Part shown: one piece after another, positions 34,277 through 45,898 of the stretch
How positions within the stretch are numbered: position 1 is the stretch's first letter
How the letters are laid out: every line of letters starts with the position of its first letter
From: Turnera subulata
Lineage: Eukaryota; Streptophyta; Magnoliopsida; Malpighiales; Passifloraceae
NCBI GenBank assembly: GCA_028386065.3
Contig: JAKUCV010002001.1
Span: forward strand, 62,001-126,000
DNA length: 64,000 bases
Direction: 5' to 3'
The notes under the pieces: model-generated
Seen by the model: only the letters and a program-made list of their open reading frames with translations
What the model was told of the DNA's origin: nothing
Database searches by the model: none
Position numbers and translations under genes: made by a program

Positions 34277-35092
34277 GGAGTCATTCCTTCAACTGATCTT
34301 GTTGGTAGCTTGTTGATGAGATAGATTGCCATATAGGTTGCTTCTGCCCAAAAATTTTGAGGTAGCCTTTTTTCTACAAGCATGCTTCTTGCCATCTCCA
34401 TTACAGACCTGTTCTTCCTCTCTACTACTCCATTTTGTTGAGGAGAATAGGGCGCTGTTAATTGATGAACAATACCATTTGAGTTGCAAAAATCTTCAAA
34501 CATCCTTGAGATGAATTCTCCTCCTCTATCTGATCTCAACTTTTTCAAATTACAATTGCTTTGTGTTTCTGTCATATTCTTGAATTCTTGAATACTTCTA
34601 GAGTTGCCATCTTATTTTTCAAGAAATAAATCCATGTCATTCGAGTCAAATCATCAATGAACAATAGGAAATAGAGATTACCACTCAAAGAGAGTGTGTG
34701 CATTGGGCCACAGAGATCTGTGTGCACTAGCTCCAGCTTTTCTGAGGCTTTTCCTTCTGCTGTAACCGGAAAAGATTCCCATGCTTCTTTGGCTTTCCCT
34801 TGTCTCTACAGAACCTCTAAATTGCTTCTCAAGAATCTCACATGCTTCTTTGGCTGTTGAGGATCCAACAATCAAAGGAAAAATCTCCTCTGAAACTAGA
34901 GAAAACATAAATAAAATTGCAATATTGTGTTTCTGCAATCTTTCATTATATGCTTTCAATTGGTTTACAGACATGCCTCCAATCTCTTCTTCTTCTACAA
35001 ATCCTTCTTTAATCAAAAACCACAAATCATTAGCTACAAAGAAAGATTTCATCCTTATAGTCCAATAGTTGTAATTTTCATCATAAAAAATA
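34277..35092 (-). pseudogene. Copia element 2 gag and integrase remnants
   Basis: Gag starts near 35,092 (YNYWTIR, MKSFFVANDLWFLI, IFPLIVGSSTAKEACEIL). Near 34,760 the sequence jumps to integrase (VHTDLCGPMHT, FIDDLTRM) without protease or the pre-integrase motif. It then reads RSDRGGEFIS, YSPQQNGVVERKNR and NFWAEA (34,550-34,330). The internal deletion and frameshifts make it non-functional. Confidence 0.75.
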
Positions 35093-35188
35093 GGTGGTAA
35101 GTGGTGGTTCTATTTGCTGGTTGGGTATTCATTTTGGTGGTTTAATGTTTAGGTAAGTGTTTGGGATTGATTTGGCTATGCCATTTGA

Positions 35189-35319
35189 TCGCTCCTCAGT
35201 TGTGCTATTTCCCCCCTCAACGCCATGGCTTCCCTTTCACTGCTCGCATAACCAATGCTATCATTGATTTGAGTCACCAGAGAGGCAACCAGGTCACGGG
35301 TTTCATCATGTGCAGCCAT
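35189..35319 (-). pseudogene. Acidic tandem-family protein, copy C (5' fragment)
   Basis: The ATG at 35,319 starts MAAHDETRDLVASLVTQIND, then jumps after SIGY to ASSEREAMALRGEIAQLRSDQ, missing about 16 residues present in A, B and E. It ends at 35,189 next to decayed copia sequence. Only the first ~45 codons survive, but the promoter behind it is well conserved. Confidence 0.75.
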
Positions 35320-35532
35320 AGTTGGTGAGTTTGGCGAGTGTTTTGCTATATTAACAAAGAGTGAAGAGGGGTTTTCTTGGTTGAGAAAGGAAGGTTTAGC
35401 TAGGGAGCCTTTCTCTTTCACTTTTGTTTGCAAAACGGTTTCTTGATTAATTTGGAGTGATTAATTTGGAGAGAGAATAAAGGCTAGAAAGATTTGAGTG
35501 AGACTGAGAGTATAAGAAAATGGGTTTGAAGA

Positions 35533-35540
35533 GCGCCAAA
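35533..35540 (-). promoter_or_regulatory. E2F-type site, copy C (core promoter)
   Basis: TTTGGCGC on the minus strand, at the same position relative to the TATA-like motif as in copy B. Confidence 0.45.
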
Positions 35541-35675
35541 TCCCGGGTTTTAAAGGCGGTTTGATTCAATTCTGTTGAAGGAGGTTGAAATAAATTGACG
35601 AGGGTGGGTGACAGGTAGCTCATTGACAGGAAATTCCATTTCTACCCTTTTATTCCACTCTCCGCTGTAACTGCA

Positions 35676-35687
35676 TTTGGCGGGAAA
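35676..35687. promoter_or_regulatory. Palindromic E2F-type site, copy C
   Basis: TTTGGCGGGAAA, identical to the copy B site at 25,894-25,905. Confidence 0.5.
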
Positions 35688-36166
35688 GGAAACTAACTGC
35701 AAAACTAACTTTTAACAGATACGAAGCACAGGAACCAACATCCAATAAAAACAAGGTTGCTTGTGGACACCTGATCCTCATGATGATCACAAGTCACCCT
35801 ATAATACCACTATCATATCAACTGCTCACGGGGTTGGTTAAATGTTGGGAGCATGGAGTTTTGTATGGACTCGCTGTATTGTGTCATTGCTGTCAAAGAT
35901 TTAGGTTGAATTTATATGCGTCAAATCTTTTATTCACTCCTTGGTTCAATCCCTTTCTTGTAACACACGTCATGAGAAATCATGGTTCATTCTTCTCAAC
36001 CAGAATTGCTTCAATAGTTGAGTTTCTTTTGGGTAAAAAAAGTATATTCTTTTTTGGATTTTTGGGTTTTATAGTACCCGTTGTTTAACGTTTTGGCCAA
36101 TTTGGATTCCTGACTTTCTGTTTGGCCGGTCATGTACCCCGAGTTTCAATGGACAGGCCAATCGTG

Positions 36167-36403
36167 AGTGGCGGTGGCCCAGGAGGGCCAAGGATGGCCA
36201 TGGCCCCCCCGGGTTTCTAAATTTTTCATACTAGTACTATCGTAATATATCAATTGCCTCCTAGATTTTTATTTTTCGCAAATAAGTCCTATCATGATGT
36301 ATATTTGGCCCCTTTAAAATTTTATTTTTTTACATAAACCTTTATTATCAAACTCGAAATATTATATTGGGCCCCTCTAAAAATTCTATCTAGCTTCGCC
36401 ACT
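36167..36403. mobile_element. 237-bp MITE inside a terminal repeat of Mutator-like element 2
   Basis: The ends AGTGGCG and CGCCACT are inverted, and the 10-bp flanks GCCAATCGTG (36,157-36,166 and 36,404-36,413) are identical. The other terminal repeat near 41,195 is uninterrupted, which confirms insertion. The 9-10 bp duplication fits a Mutator-type MITE; hAT is less likely. Confidence 0.75.
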
Positions 36404-36983
36404 GCCAATCGTGATCCCTCGGTCAGGTACCTGCTGACGTGGCGGGCTGCCCGAATTTGAAGTTTGGGAGGTGTTTCAAAACGACGCAGTGTTGTGCCAA
36501 AACGACGTCGTTTGAGAGAGTTGAGTGGACACGTCGGATCCATGTGTCTTTGTGGGCCCCTGCATACTACCAACCCAAACCTTTGACCCAATCAACCCGA
36601 AACTTGATGGATACTACGGAAAAACCTAGCCAAAACCTGACTTGCAACCTAATTGAGTTTTGGAAAAAAAATCAATACCGTGTTATTTAATGTGAAATTA
36701 ACCATAAAAAATTGATAATTTAATAATTTTTTACAATTTTATGTTTTCTCTTTTTTTACTATTTTTTCTTCCTTAATTTTTTTTAAATCATACCTTAAAT
36801 TTTCACTAGAATAGCATTGGCCAATGATTTGGTTCCCTGAGTTTGGTTTTAAAAAAATATATATTAATTGAGAGTGATAATAAATTAGATCGTCTCTGAC
36901 GAATAAACCACAATCCTGTGCAAAAAAATACAATAGGCAAATGCCAAATTGGAAAAAAAAAAAGAATTGATGAACAAATCATT

Positions 36984-38681
36984 TGAAACGTCCCGAACCG
37001 CATTTACCGTTATACACAGTAAACACGTGGGACCTACTATTTATTACAGAAATCACAACGGTAATATCACAAGCCAACAGTAATACAACAACAGTATCCT
37101 TCCCGGCACGGGACATTATTACAACAAACATCAGAAACAGAGTAACATTATGTAAGCAGTGGAAGTCTTAATACAATACAGCAATAGACAACAGTATGAA
37201 CATGATGCAACGCAGGATGGATCCGGGCCTGGCAGAGGGTGCGCCACAGCTTGCCTCTAACGTACCTGAGCTACGCACAATCAAACTACGCGACCAGGTC
37301 ACGCAGGCGAGGGGTGAGTCCGAAGTGCTCACCGGGTAAAATCCATAAGCAAATATACATATACAAACAACCGTAAATAATCCAAGTCACAACAACAACA
37401 ATTAACTAAGGTTCACACGAACCTCAAATAACACACTCGGTGATTCTAGACACGCTATACCAATTTTATTATTAGAGCCCCTATCACTAGTTAAATGGTG
37501 GCCGTCACCTGGTAGTCAAGCTAGCTAGCCCGTGGACCCCGCCCTGGTACCTCCACGTATAACTAGCATAGACAGGGAGCAGACCCCAAGCACACTCTCC
37601 CCCAGCGCCTAAAATAAAAATTGGTACAGACAGGGAGCAGACCCCAAGCACACTCTCCCCCAGCATCATAAAATAAGACTACCATCTGGTTGTTCCAACA
37701 TTTAACTGTGACTTACTAGATGTCTAAGTATATCCAGTTTTATTATTTCTTTACCCTCATCTAGTTACCTAATTTCTACTATCCTCCATTATCTCATTAT
37801 CCCGAGCAGGCTCACAGCCTCTCCGCTCGTCTGGATAATACAAGCTTATTTCAACTAGTATCCTCGGTACTCTACTCACACAATTTTCACAGCCAACAAC
37901 AACAGTAATAACATACTAATACCAACATTTCTAATATTACCAATAACATCAACAGTAGCATCAATTCAACAACATCAACGACAACAAATTCCAATTAAAT
38001 AATCTCACAACAAGCCATTCACAGCCACAAAGAATTATTCAAGAATATAACACACACAATAAACAAACAGCAACTTGGTACTACGGGCAGTATATAAATA
38101 TTTACTTATCCTCACCTTAGCCGATTTCCTATTCCTGATAGTCCTCGAAGTGTTCCGGCTCAGGCTCCTCAGGGTACTGCTCGTTATCAATTCCTATATC
38201 AAACAACAATTTATGCACATATAAGATGATAAGCAAATGCTCGACTATTACCGTAAGCCGTAAAATAAACACTGTGCTAGCTCGGTACTTCTCCGGATTA
38301 TTCCCATTATCGTCATAATTCACCATTTATTTCAAGTGTCAAAAATACCACACTGATACCCGGTTACTATTCCGGTATATATTTACTTTGATAATACCCT
38401 TTCCATTTTTATTTTCCTTGAGTATGTACTTTCCAAAATATTTGATAAAAATAATTATTACTACCACTTATTTTCTTTCCTAAAAATTATGATTATAACA
38501 AAATAACCTTTTTAGAAGTTAGTCACACATATATATATTTCCCGGTATTTACATAGTATATATCCTTAAGAGTATTTACCACAATCATGTTATAATTATC
38601 TTATTTTCTTGAAAACATTATAACAAGATAATTACTTCATGTATTTCCATATAATATACCATATAATCTTTTCCAAGTATT

Positions 38682-38721
<40 letters not shown>

Positions 38722-39877
38722 TTCTATTTTATTCCTTTTTCTAGAATTTTATTTTCTCTTTTCTTCTCTTTTTTTTATTAATTAAGACTGGGCCTTACTG
38801 TGCAGCCCATGTCGAAAACCCAGCCCAGATCACAAAACTAGGCACCAGACCCAAGTCAAGACCCAGACCAGCTACAGGCCCGAGCCAAGCTTGGCCCAGT
38901 ACCCGCGTGGCCAATGGTCTCAACCCAAGCCGCGACCCGTTGTGCAGGCGGGTCGACCCGCGACCCATACCACACATCCGGGTCGTCTCTATCTCGAGCT
39001 CACCTTGAGCAGGAGGCGGCGGCGGACGTGACACGGCGAGGCAGAAGCGCGGGCCGACGCGGCGGGAGAGGGAAGCCGGCGGCGAGGAAGGAGAACGGGG
39101 GGAAGGGATGGATCTAGGCGGCTCTGCTCGTCGGGTCCGGCGGCGGCGGTGTGAAGAAACCCGTGGAGTGCGTCGGTGACAAGCAGCAGCAGGAAGGTGG
39201 AGAGGGTGGCGCGACGTCGATGGCGGCTCGGTAGCTTTAGATGGTGGCCGGGTTGTGTGGAGGCACCACTGAAGGCGGCAGCTTGGTGGTGGAGTGAAGG
39301 AAGAGGACGAGGGTGGTGGTGTTTGGTGCCCAAAACGGCGGTGTATCGGGGCTGCTGTGTGTTTTTCCTTTTTTTTTTTTCTCTTTTCTGGTATTGGTTT
39401 TGTACTGATGGTTTTGTGTTTACAGAGGAAGGAACGGAAGCTGGCTGGATTGTTTGCAGGAAATGATGGTAAGGATGATGAGAGCAGGCAGGAAAAATAA
39501 TAGAAGTGAGACACGCAGTCACAGGTTACACAGGAAGGCAGCTCACGGGCACACAGGAGAAGGCGGCTGCATAATTCAATTATGCAGTCGTGTCCCGTCC
39601 GGACCAGAAAATATCTATAATACCCCTTTGACTTTATTTCTGGCCCGATAATTCGAGGTTAAACATGACTTTTCTCGAGATTCCTGGACCCGAAAAATAC
39701 TAACTCGGGTCCGTAAAATCCGCAGAAAAATCCCGAACATGGGACAGAGCTCGGTTTCAGAATCCGATGCATAATTACCCTGAAATAATTACCTAAGATT
39801 ATTTTTATACGGTAAATTACTGTACAAAGCATTTTTATAGTCCTGGTAAAATGTAAATTTTTACCCGGGCTGTTACA
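36984..39877 (-). mobile_element. Solo LTR (2.9 kb) of the Tekay-like family
   Basis: It begins TGAAACGTCCCGAACCG and ends GGGCTGTTACA, the same termini as the LTR at 4,247-6,877, with a perfect TCATT duplication on both sides (36,979-36,983 and 39,878-39,882). There is no internal region, so it arose by recombination between the two LTRs of an element. It carries the family's 58-bp tandem unit, a TTA microsatellite (38,690-38,720) and a GC-rich core (38,800-39,590). Confidence 0.9.
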
Positions 39878-39882
39878 TCATT

Positions 39883-40940
39883 TGTCTTCCTCCATGCCCA
39901 AGAATCAGTACAACTACCACCCCAAGAACCAATACGGATTCAAAACCCCAAGTCTTAGATTATGCATAAGACACACACCAATGACCATGAAACGTCCATG
40001 CCAGAGCCTGAAACAAACTTCCCAGAGAACCTACACAACAACACGACAAACCACGGCTAAAACCAACATTAAAAACCCCCAAAACAAACCCAACACCATT
40101 CACCTCTCACAAACCCAAATCCGAATCGGGGTTACTTCAATTGAAACTCAACTCTGAAGAACAGATGAATGGAAGAGGAGAATGGGGGTGGCGGTGCGCC
40201 ACTTACCACGGCGACGACGAGTTCCCAGGCGCCGAACGATGCGAAGCTTGCCTCGGGTTCTCCGCCCTTTAAACCCACACTGGACAAGACCCAAAAGAAC
40301 AAAGGACAATAGAGGTACAAGCGAGAGGCGACGGCTTGATTGCGTGAGGCGGCGACGGCAGCGGTCAACTAGGTGTGTGTTGGTGGTGGCTTGATTTTAT
40401 GGTCTGGATCTAGAGTTGAGGCTCTACAGTGGCGGTCTCTGTGTGGGTATGGTGGATTGGAATTGATGGAGGAAGGTAATTTTTTTTATTTTTGGATGAA
40501 AAATCGATGTGGGAGGGTGAATTGGAGATATTTGTCTCTTTTTTTTTGTTTTTTTTATAACTGTTTCAATAAGACATTATTGGGGAGTTAATTTCGTCGG
40601 TGAATTGATGATATTTGAATTTTTTTTGGTTTTCTATAAATGATTCAATAAGCCATCAAAGAGAGTAAATTTCGTGGGCCGATGATATTTGATTTTTTTT
40701 TTGTTTTTTGGCAACTGATTCAATAAGCAGTATTAAGTAGGAGTTAATTTCGTGATAAGGTATTAAGGAGGAGTTAATTGCATAATAAGGAATTAAGGAG
40801 GAGTTAATTTCATAAAAAATAGGATAAGGAAAGTTTAAACAATAAACTGCGGTGAAAAAGTAGGATCCAATGTTTTTTTTTTCTCTAGAATCATACAAGT
40901 TTTTGGTTTTAAAAACTGAAATTTATGGAGTAAAAAACAT
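39883..40940. other. Internal region of Mutator-like element 2, possible captured exon
   Basis: This lies between the solo LTR and the right terminal repeat. The minus-strand stretch 40,370-40,195 is GC-rich, open (VAASRNQAVASRLYLY, GGEPEASFASFGAWELV) and ends at a good splice donor, GTGGTAAGT (about 40,200). This suggests a captured host exon. It has no ATG at its start and I do not recognise it. The rest is AT-rich with oligo-T runs. Confidence 0.35.
40726..40820. repeat. Three-unit tandem repeat of about 30 bp
   Basis: Units of the type ATTAAGGAGGAGTTAATT recur near 40,731, 40,762 and 40,791 with small changes. Two looser relatives (GAGTTAATTTCGT near 40,584 and GAGTAAATTTCGT near 40,664) precede them. 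Confidence 0.75.
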
Positions 40941-41295
40941 AGAACAAAAGAAAAAAATAATAAAAATTGTCCACTGGGTTTTCGGGTAACCACTAGGTTT
41001 CTGGTCGGTTTGGTGAAGAACCCGGGTCGGTACTATGCGGAGCTCACAAAGACACGTGGATTCAACGTGTTCACCGAACCATCTAAAACGGCATTGTTTT
41101 GGCACAACACTGCGTCGTTTTGAAACCCTTCCCAAACCTCAAATTCGGGCAGCCCGCCAAGTCAGCAGGTACCTGACCGAGGGATCATGATTGGCCTGCC
41201 CATTGAAACTCGGGATACATGACCGGCCAAACAGAAAGTCAAGGACCCCAATTGGCCAAAACGTTAAAAATCGGGTACCGTAAAACACAAAAACC

Positions 41296-41770
41296 TATTC
41301 TTTTTTTTGATTGATCTCCATCCAATTTCGAAGCGATCAATCACCACTGGAAAAGAAAACAAGAAAACAAGACAAAAGTGTACTTTTGGTCCTATTAGGT
41401 TGAGGCTTCAGTTGAATAATGCACAGATTTATCAATTTACATAAGTTTAATAATTAGCATTAAAAAAAAAGTTATCAATAATTAGAATGTAAAGTCGCTA
41501 GGGGAATTGCAAGATCCAAGGGAATCAATGCGGGAAGCAAATTAATTCAACCATATTGAAATGGTGAGCATGAAATGAAAGCATGGGATGAGATTTGAAC
41601 CTTTGTTCAAGAGGATCAAGATACGGAGCCTTAACCACCAAGCTGGGACGCCTTTGTTGATATTGTACTGAACTGTATACATAAAGCAATTCTTGGTGGG
41701 CCCTGGCCCCCTTACTCCCCCTCGATCCCCGCCTCTGTTCCCTGTTATATATTTTTTGGTCTCTGCTCAG
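41296..41770. repeat. Spacer with array homology and possible SINE head
   Basis: 41,520-41,578 resembles the array spacer (GGAAGCAAATTAATTCAA, AAATGGTGAGCATGA; compare 1,760-1,795). 41,583-41,655 read on the minus strand is tRNA-like: AGCTTGGTGGTTAAGGC as box A and GGTTCAAATCTC as box B. It lacks a clear tail, so it is a SINE remnant or tRNA-like relic rather than a tRNA gene. The rest holds nothing identifiable. Confidence 0.4.
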
Positions 41771-41803
41771 CTATTTTTTTTTAACGTCTAGTAACGTCAT
41801 TCA

Positions 41804-44800
41804 TTACTGCAAATCCGTGTTAATTACATGTGGAAAGTCACTCGGCACTGGACAGAAACCAACACCCATGCTCAAGTGATGTCTAACATTTCGTACTAAA
41901 AGATCAGCTGCTCTATTAGCATGTCTATTCATTGCCAAAATGTTGTAACTAACAAAACTTCCTAACAAAAGATAAGTTTGCTCCACAAGAGAAGCAATAC
42001 CCCAGTCAACCTGTGCATCCTTGCAATGCTTCAAAGCAGCTACTAGGTTCACAGAGTTAATTTCCAGAATGACCCTTTGCAGACCCAACTTGAGTGCAAG
42101 TTGAACCCCATATAGAAGTCCCATGCTTCTCTAACGAGAGCAGACATACCCCTACAAATACCCTGGTGGAGGTCAATGGGCATACCAGAATCATTGAGGA
42201 TTACAATGCCTAAACCAACGGGAGATTTTGCATTAGTGAAAGAAGCATCAGAGTTGATCTTATACCATCCAACAGGGGGTAAAGACCAGTGTTGCAAGGG
42301 GGAGATAGGAGAGGGATTTGGCTGTGGTTGTCGCTGCAAAGACAGTTCCTGTGACAACATGTACGCCTTCATTGCAGTGTTTATCGGGCTGATGTGTCCA
42401 CTACCCAAGACTGTTGCATTTCTTGAAAATCTCCCAAAGAAAGTAGGCAATGTGTTCAAAAAGATCATCTTGGTGCTGCTCACAGAAGGATTGCATTTCC
42501 TTCCACCAAGACTTAATGTCAGGAATATTTGAGGGAAAGGGTCTATATCCGATTGGACTAGCCATCCAACAAACTCTTGTATGGTCACAAAGAAAGAGGA
42601 CATGCTCAACTGTTTCAGTTTGGGAGCCACATAATGGGCAATCTGCGCTTGAGCTGATATTTCGCCGATGAAGTCCGACCATAGTGGGGAGACTATAGGT
42701 AAAGGATCTCCAAAGGAATTTATGGACTCGGGGCCCAAATTTGAGCTTCCATAAGTGCTTCCAATTGAAGTCATCAAGCGCATGACGATTGTCTTCTTGT
42801 TGCTGGCGTAGTTGACATAGTCGGGTATAGCAAGATTTGACATTAAAAACACCCGATTTGGTATAGTGCCAGATAAGTTGGTCAGGTGTGGATGTGTTGC
42901 CGAGAGGAATGGAAAGGATGGCTTTCTTTTCATCTTCAGAAAAAAGGGATGATAGGGTATGCATATTCCAAGACTGCCTGCCAGTAACAAGATCACAAAC
43001 TTTCAGCTGAGGATAATTTAGTGGTCTTGGTGAGTTAATTTTGAAATGATCCAAGAGGGGCACCCATGGGTCGTCCCAAACTCTGATATATGTACCTCCC
43101 ATTACATTCCACCTCAGACCTTCCATCAAGACATCTCTGCCCTCAATCATGCTACGCCATGCCCAAGATGGTCTGCCTCCAAGTTTAGCTTCCAGGATGG
43201 AGGTGTTAGGGAAGTAAAGACCCTTGAGAACTCTAGCCCAGAGCTGATTCGGATCCTTGAGCATGCGCCAGCATTGTTTGGCTAGCAAGGCACGATTAAA
43301 AAGGTTTAAATCTCTGAAGCCGAGCCCTCCAACACTCTTCGGGGTTAGTGAGCTTTTCCCAACATACCCAATGGAAACCACCCCCTTCATTCTTATTGTT
43401 CCACCAGAAATGCCTTATCTTCTTATGCACTTCTTCAATAAATCCAGAGGGTAGCTTGAAACAAGACATAGTGTACCCCAGTATAGAAGATATAACTGCC
43501 TTAATGAGGACTTGTCTACTCGCTTGGTTCAAAAATCTCTGTTTCCAAGAGTGAACTTTCCCATCAATCTTCTTCATAAGAAAAGCAAGGGCCTCGGATT
43601 TCGATCTCCCCCATATAGCGGGCAGCCCAAGGTATTTTTCATTGCTAGACGATTCCTGAATACCCATGGTGGAGTAGATATCTCGTCGAAGAGCAGCAGA
43701 GACATTGCTCCCAAACGTGATGTGAGACTTAGTGAGGTTAATGGTCAGCCCAGAGGCCAAACTATAGTCACGAATGAGCTGCTAAAAGACCACTGCCTCT
43801 TGAACACTAGCCTTGCCAAAGAGTAACGTGTCATCTGCAAAGATGATGTGGGTTAGGGTAGGGCATGTTGGTTTGAGTTGATAGCCATTCAATAACCCTG
43901 CAGTTTTGGCATTACTAAGCATTTTGGAAAACACATCAGCCACAAAGAGGAACAGGTAGGGTGAGAGTGGATCACCCTGCCTGAGACCTTTCTCCGGGGT
44001 AACCGTCCCCGGTTGAATCCCATCGACAACCACCTTGTAACATAAAGTTGTAATACATTGGAAGACCCAATGGATCAATTTTGGAGCAAATCCCATTCTG
44101 TTGAGCAAAGTTCAAAGAACGCCCAACTGACTTTATCAAACGCTTTGTTGACTTCTAGCTTCACTGCCATATGCAATTTAGTTTTGGTTCGAGACAGCCT
44201 TAAGCGATATAGCGCTTCATGGCAAATGAGAATATTATCCTGGATCATTCTACCGGGAATGAAGGCTGCTTACTCACAAGAAATTAGCTGATCCATGTGG
44301 GGACGTAACCTGTTAGCCATAACTTTAGAGATAACCTTGTAGGAGAAGTTGCAAAGACTTATGGGGTAGAAGTCGTTCACCGAGGAGGATTTTTAGAGCT
44401 TTGGAATCAGAGTGATGTTGGTTTCTTTGAATTTTTTCAACATAAATCCTCCGAGAAAGAAGCTCTTAACTGCTTGAATGATGTCGTAGCCCACAATTTC
44501 CCAATGCTGCTGATAAAAGGCTCCTGAGAAGCCATCAGGCCCTGGAGCCTTGAGTCCAGCAAGGTCATATACGGCTCTCTTAATCTCAATGGCATTGGGG
44601 ATTCTCAGCAAGGAAGCATTCATCTCATTACTGACAATAGGCTGGATAGCGTCTAGAATAGTTTGGGTGCATGAGCTTGGAGATGCGCAGTACACATCTC
44701 GGAAGTGATTAGTGAAGGCATTTACAATACGATCTTCATTATAGAGCCTATTGCCATAACGATCACAAATAGATAGAATTTGGTTGAGCTGTCTCCTTTG

Positions 44801-45898
44801 CACCGTTGATAAATGGAAAAACTTCGTATTTCTATCACCATATTTGAGCCATTTAATTCTCGAACGTTGGTGCCAGAAGCGTTCTTCCTTTTTCCAAGCG
44901 ATATCCAGCTTAGCCGATAAAACCCTATCTTCCTCAATTAAAGAATCCGTTACCGGCAGCCTTTGTATCTCTTCAAGCCTCAAAAAGATACTCTCGATCT
45001 CTTTTTTATTGTTTCCCAAAGAGGAGCGTTTCCACTTAGATAAAGCAACGCGAGAGATCTTAAGCTTCTCATTCCACCGATACATTAGAGAGCCAGTGGG
45101 TTGACAATTCCACGCACTGCTAATAACCTCGGAGCATTGACTTTCTTCCAACCAATGACTTTCAAATTTGAAGGATCCTCTCCTCTTGGAAGAAATATCC
45201 CGTAGCTTGACAATAATCGGGCGATGGTCAAAGGAGAGGTGGGCATCATGATAGACCGGACTATGTTCAAACAGAAGCCTCCATGTGGGGGTTGCAACAG
45301 CACGATCCAGCCTTTCCTTAATATTATCACATGTTACTCTACTCTTCTGCCACGTGAAAGCTTCCCCTTGATAGCCTAGATCCATTAAGTTACAAGCTTC
45401 AATGAATTCAGAAAAATCAGAGCACAAGCGTCGATTAGCTGGCTGGCCACCATTCTTTTCTGCATCATCCAAGAGGGCGTTGAAATCTCCAACGTAAAGC
45501 CATGCTTCTTCATCAGAAAGCTTTACCTTAGACGACTTCTCCCAGACTTCCTTTCACTTGCCCCTATCAGGCTCCCCATACACAAAAGTGGTTTGCCATT
45601 CATGACCAGAGGCAGTTTCTGTGACCTATACGTCAAGGAAGTACTTAGATTTAGACAAGAGCTCAACTTGAAAGTCTGACATCCTCCAGAGGGCTAGTCC
45701 TCCAGAAAGGCTGATAGGGTTGACATACAAAGAACTAGAGTAACCAAAATTTCTGCATAAAACCTCCAAATAGGTCTGATCCTGCTTTGTTTCCATGAGA
45801 TAGACCAGACCTGGGCGCCAAGCATCTCTGAGCCTTCGCAAGGCTCGAACCGCCGCATCTTGCCCAAGGTCGCGGCAGTTCCAGCTTAGTAAACTCAT
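41804..45898 (-). pseudogene. LINE ORF2: endonuclease, reverse transcriptase, zinc-binding region, RNase H-like (broken)
   Basis: It starts MSLLSWNCRD (endonuclease) at 45,898, with YLMETKQDQ following. RT features include LAGLKAPGPDGFSGAFY (about 44,560-44,510), LRQGDPLSPYLF and the catalytic IIFADDTLLF (about 43,835). Next are FGPRVHKFLWRSF and CPLCGSQTETVEHVLFLC (zinc-binding, about 42,740-42,590). An RNase H-like segment ends at VINTDLQ (41,804). Breaks near 45,626, 45,473, 44,392, 43,780, 43,370, 42,420 and 42,120 show it is inactive. Confidence 0.85.

Larger units (their letters stand above)
30157..35092 (-). mobile_element. Ty1/copia element 2, decayed, interrupted
   Basis: On the minus strand, a gag remnant near 35,092-34,780 is joined to integrase (34,760-34,277), then RT and RNase H (32,520-30,615) and a 3' LTR (30,614-30,157). 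The protease region is deleted and no 5' LTR is present. A Tat/Ogre-like LTR splits it at 32,549-34,276. It lies beside array copy C. Confidence 0.8.
35320..36044 (-). promoter_or_regulatory. Promoter and upstream spacer of copy C
   Basis: Homologous to the regions upstream of copies A and B up to the Mutator-like element at 36,056. It keeps GCGCCAAA (35,533-35,540) beside a TTTAAAAC TATA-like motif, and TTTGGCGGGAAA (35,676-35,687). Confidence 0.6.
36056..41295. mobile_element. Mutator-like element 2 with nested MITE and solo LTR
   Basis: The terminal inverted repeats are several hundred bp long: 36,056-36,600 (minus the MITE) matches the reverse complement of 41,295-41,030. Shared landmarks are GTTTGGCCGGTCATGTA, AAACGACGCAGTGTTGTG and CACGTGTCTTTGTG. 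Ends are GGATTTTTGGGTTTTA and TAAAACACAAAAACC. The flanks TATTCTTTTTT (36,045-36,055) and TATTCTTTTTT (41,296-41,306) are an 11-bp duplication. Net length without the nested MITE and LTR is about 2.1 kb. No transposase is seen, so it is non-autonomous. Confidence 0.7.

Noticed and set aside
38795..39522. Long Pro/Arg/Ser-rich minus-strand frames up to 239 codons
   Set aside because: They lie in the GC-rich core of the solo LTR, are open in several frames at once and show no domain; base composition explains them.
41583..41655. Candidate tRNA gene on the minus strand
   Set aside because: Box A and B resemble a tRNA, but the acceptor stem does not pair and the T-stem is poor; kept only as a possible SINE head.
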